Source: Gp1-AA145 sp963757135 (GTDB lineage Bacteria > Acidobacteriota > Terriglobia > Terriglobales > Acidobacteriaceae). Taken from it: a stretch of DNA of 64,000 bases. Positions 62,247 through 64,000 of this stretch are shown one piece after another. The position numbers were made by a program, and so were the translations under genes. The DNA lies in contig CAVWQE010000006.1 of the NCBI GenBank assembly GCA_963757135.1, positions 372,001 to 436,000 of the forward strand, written 5' to 3'. Under the pieces are notes generated by a model, which did no database searches, had not been told where the DNA came from, and saw only the letters and a program-made list of their open reading frames with translations. Within the stretch, counting starts at the first letter, position 1. The number at the start of each line of letters is the position of its first letter.

Positions 62247-62467
62247 GTAACTAGTTTATAACTGGTTGCAGGTAACTAGTTGCATACCCTTTTTTATAAC
62301 ATACAAGCGTGGAAGGTTCGCACTAAGTCAAACTAAGTAGTAAGTAGTAAATGGTTGTATGTTGGTTTACTAAGTGAGTAATATGTGTGGCTTTGTGGTT
62401 GGTGAGTCGCGTTGTTGGTGTAATAGAAATGTGTACTCGATGGTTAACGTTTGTTAGTTGGTTTACT
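62247..62467. repeat. AT-rich iteron-like direct repeats
   Basis: TAACT(A/G)GTT occurs three times in 34 bp (62248, 62259, 62273), with GTAACTAGTT exact at 62247-62256 and 62272-62281, and TAACTnGTTGCA at 62259 and 62273. A TTGGTTTACT direct repeat is at 62362-62371 and 62458-62467, and AAGTAGT words lie between (about 62335-62349). The whole stretch is markedly AT-rich, as expected of a DNA-unwinding region. Confidence 0.65.
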
Positions 62468-62624
62468 GAATAGTTAACTTACATCGTTCAACACATCAAA
62501 AGCGTTTCCCGCCACAGCTTTGACACTCTGGATCACCAACAGGGCGCAAGGTTGATGGTGTGGACTCGTAAAGGCGTGAGGATCAGCCGGTCGAAGGGGC
62601 TTACTAGCGGGGTCTTCAGGAGTT

Positions 62625-62746
62625 GCTAGACAATGCGAGACAAATCACCTGTGTGTGAATTCACTGTCTAGCGTCTAGCGTCTAGCATCTCTCCTAATGA
62701 GAACAAAAGAAAAGGCTTGATTTTGTCTATTCTTCATTGCTAGACG
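62625..62746. repeat. Five GTCTAGC heptamers
   Basis: Three perfect tandem GTCTAGC copies fill 62666-62686. GCTAGAC, the reverse complement, occurs at 62625-62631 and 62740-62746, so an inverted copy flanks each side. The outer copies sit in a longer shared word (TTGCTAGAC...GCGAGACA). The arrangement fits a protein-binding cluster. Confidence 0.75.
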
Positions 62747-62895
62747 CGAGACACTCGTTCACTCACACAGCAACCTTGCCTCGCATGACAATTTATGTCA
62801 CTCGCACGCCTCAAAAGACGACAACTGTTATGAAGTCTGCAAAGCCAACGTTCTAAAGTGTTTGCGAGTCAGAAGCGGTCATCTAGGGACGCTCT

Positions 62896-63003
62896 TGGTC
62901 CGATAGTTAACGGACCAGACATGATCTAACTACCTTTGCAATCAACAAACACCATCGGATTTTGAATCCGAAGGCAGCGAACGTGCGGCGGTTAGGATAA
63001 CCG
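62896..63003. other. Three hairpins with tRNA-like arms
   Basis: TGGTCCG-ATAGTTAA-CGGACCA (62896-62917), TCGGATT-TTG-AATCCGA (62955-62971) and CGGTTA-GGA-TAACCG (62989-63003) are perfect stems in a row. The second equals a tRNA-Gln anticodon arm (loop TTTTGAA). The first starts like a tRNA-Gln acceptor and D region, but the arms are too far apart and no T-arm is found, so this is not a normal tRNA. Confidence 0.5.
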
Positions 63004-63599
63004 TCACGCATTTGTAAGTGATTGCGTGTGTGAGCCTTGCAAACGCTGTTGCATTGAGCGTTGCATAATAACGAAAACCCCCGCGCTGCTGATTCGTAAG
63101 ACTTCAGACACCAGATTCACCTGTAAACCTTGTTAAATCTTTGACTTGCAAAGTCGTCAGCAAAAAGGTACTACTTTTTATGAGCATTAAGGCCACCGGG
63201 GAACCCCCACGGAATCAATAGGATAGAGGCCGCCATAGCTGCGCAGAGAGGTTTTTGACCGGCACCTGTAACCCGGCGCACCTCCTGCCTTGAGAAGTAC
63301 GGGCCTGCCTCTTAAACCCGCAACGCTGCGCACAGGCTGCGCTCTGGCAACGTCCACCCATCGATGGTGACACTCAGCTACCCCTCAACGTCAGGCGATT
63401 CGCCTTCCTCCGCTACAAGGGGAGAGGATGACTCTCACCGTGGCCGGACGCGGATCGCCTAACTATAAGTAGAGAGGCCCACGGAAATAAAGTTGCTGCA
63501 CGCTGTTGACATTCAGCCGTGGGGCCACACAATACAGTTAGACGGGCAAGAGCAGGCCAGTTACTCCCACACAAGTTACAACCAATAAGGATTCTGGCA

Positions 63600-63752
63600 A
63601 TGTCAATTCCAGCACTTATAACGCACGATGGAAGAGTGTTGTCGCAAGATACACCGACCCCATCACAGGTTGTTGAAGAACGCGAACCGGAATCCTTAGA
63701 TGTTATAGCGGCACGTGAAGCCGCAAAGCAAAGCACTACGAAACACCAATAA
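63600..63752 (+). CDS. Small hypothetical protein, rightward
   Basis: A 50-residue peptide starting at an ATG with AAGGA eight bases upstream. It is acidic in the middle (SQVVEEREPESLDVIAAREA) with no membrane segment or signal, and no family is recognised. The good SD and the following SD-led gene at 63975 in the same direction suggest it starts the rightward transcription unit of the element. Confidence 0.5.
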   Translation: MSIPALITHDGRVLSQDTPTPSQVVEEREPESLDVIAAREAAKQSTTKHQ

Positions 63753-63842
63753 GCAATCTCAGTTTTCATCAGATAGTAACCAACCCCATCAATGTTTGTC
63801 GGATTGAATGAACAGTGAGAGGTTGCCGGTCTTCAAAGCTTT

Positions 63843-63898
63843 ACCATCTGCGCAGATGGTGTTGATGAGAGGGCAAGCATTGCATGTTGCAACATGCA
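63843..63898. repeat. Two perfect 18-bp palindromes
   Basis: ACCATCTGCGCAGATGGT (63843-63860) and TGCATGTTGCAACATGCA (63881-63898) are each perfectly self-complementary with no spacer, 20 bp apart, and lie just upstream of a gene start. They may be operators, resolution sites or cruciform-forming transcript structures. Confidence 0.75.
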
Positions 63899-63928
63899 GC
63901 TTTGGAAGGCTGATCTGATTTCATAAGG

Positions 63929-63957
63929 GGTGCCTTAATTGGCACCTCACTTTTGTG
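63929..63957. promoter_or_regulatory. Stacked hairpins before the last gene
   Basis: GGTGCC-TTAATT-GGCACC (63929-63946) is followed by an overlapping small stem CTCAC-TTTT-GTGAG (63946-63959). They precede the SD of the gene at 63975 by only a few bases. A weak terminator or a translation-control structure are both possible. Confidence 0.5.
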
Positions 63958-63974
63958 AGAAGGAAATTATCAAC

Positions 63975-64000
63975 ATGGACAGGAAACTAGTGTTGGAAAG
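63975..64000 (+). CDS. Start of a gene cut by the window end
   Basis: An ATG with AAGGA about ten bases upstream opens a frame MDRKLVLE that is still open at the window edge. Only eight residues are visible, so no function can be given. It follows the palindromes and hairpins directly. Confidence 0.5.

Larger units (their letters stand above)
62025..63599. other. Repeat-rich non-coding region, origin/control candidate
   Basis: About 1.6 kb between leftward and rightward gene sets with no credible gene. It contains a GTCCGC-TGGT-GCGGAC hairpin (62057-62072) in the leader of the leftward operon, an AT-rich stretch with iteron-like repeats (62247-62467), five GTCTAGC heptamers (62625-62746), three strong tRNA-like hairpins (62896-63003) and a hairpin around AACGCT...AGCGTT (63037-63058). 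The section 63190-63560 is more GC-rich, with no structure I can name. Confidence 0.6.
56135..64000. mobile_element. Integrated replicative element, left part
   Basis: The left boundary is the cut tRNA-Arg gene. To its right the base composition drops, the gene style changes, and the genes are replication and maintenance functions: AAA+ ATPase, excisionase-like protein, zinc-ribbon protein and primase-helicase, plus unknowns, with a long repeat-rich non-coding region. No integrase, capsid, conjugation or resistance gene is visible up to the window end, so the element continues to the right. It could be an integrative plasmid, a phage satellite or an ICE. Confidence 0.75.

Noticed and set aside
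62625..62746. CRISPR array
   Set aside because: The repeats are 7-bp and tandem without spacers; no cas genes are present.
63141..63175. Promoter candidate TTGACT ... TACTAC
   Set aside because: Spacing between the hexamers is about 22 bases, too long for a standard sigma-70 promoter.
63413..63769. 118-codon minus-strand frame
   Set aside because: Antisense to the better supported SD-led small gene at 63600; low-complexity Ser/Cys composition.

Overview
The window looks like chromosome of a soil-type member of the Acidobacteriota (Terriglobia/Koribacter-like). This is an inference from gene content: very long Oar-like TonB-dependent receptors with an N-terminal carboxypeptidase-regulatory domain, a complete pilB-pilT-pilC-pilS-pilR cluster, a Bacteroidetes/Acidobacteria-style HMG-CoA-lyase-like enzyme, many short intergenic inverted repeats and a GC-rich coding bias. 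No rRNA gene, CRISPR array or recognisable insertion sequence is present.

Layout. 1-8.5 kb: a small unknown gene translationally coupled to pheT, an HMG-CoA-lyase-like gene, a CNNM/CorC membrane protein, an orphan HlyD-type adaptor, a secreted DUF4097 protein made of TGSG repeats, and a SAM hydrolase-like protein. 8.5-9.3 kb: two small unknown genes, one of them framed by a 13-bp inverted repeat. 9.3-16.7 kb: type IV pilus cluster on the minus strand (pilB, pilT, pilC, pilS, pilR). 17-21.4 kb: an EndoIII-related glycosylase and an NtrY/NtrX-like two-component pair. 21.4-25.2 kb: phoH-ybeY-corC-era operon (minus). 25.6-35 kb: rpsT, a PuuD-like membrane protein and two paralogous TonB receptors. 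The space between the receptors holds a decayed copy of the puuD-like 3' end, so a puuD/receptor block seems to have been duplicated in tandem. 35-47 kb: an SH3 lipoprotein and amino-acid metabolism (ilvA, gltB-gltD, lysC-hom). 47-56 kb: an ABC exporter followed by a cyclic beta-1,2-glucan-synthase-like protein that stops before the usual C-terminal phosphorylase domain, then a TAT-exported GH2 glycosidase.

At 56,096 a tRNA-Arg(UCU) gene starts but is cut right after its anticodon loop. From there to the end of the window the sequence is AT-richer and carries an apparent integrated replicative element: AAA+ ATPase, excisionase-like helix-turn-helix protein, small zinc-ribbon protein, primase/RepA-like helicase, two unknown proteins, a roughly 1.6-kb non-coding region full of direct and inverted repeats (an origin or control-region candidate), and two rightward genes, the last one truncated by the window edge. 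No integrase or right attachment site is inside the window. This element is the least explained and most interesting part.

Start codons were chosen by Shine-Dalgarno (SD) sequences, signal peptides and neighbouring genes. Several differ from the longest possible reading frame. All functional calls rest on recognition of motifs by eye; no database search was possible.
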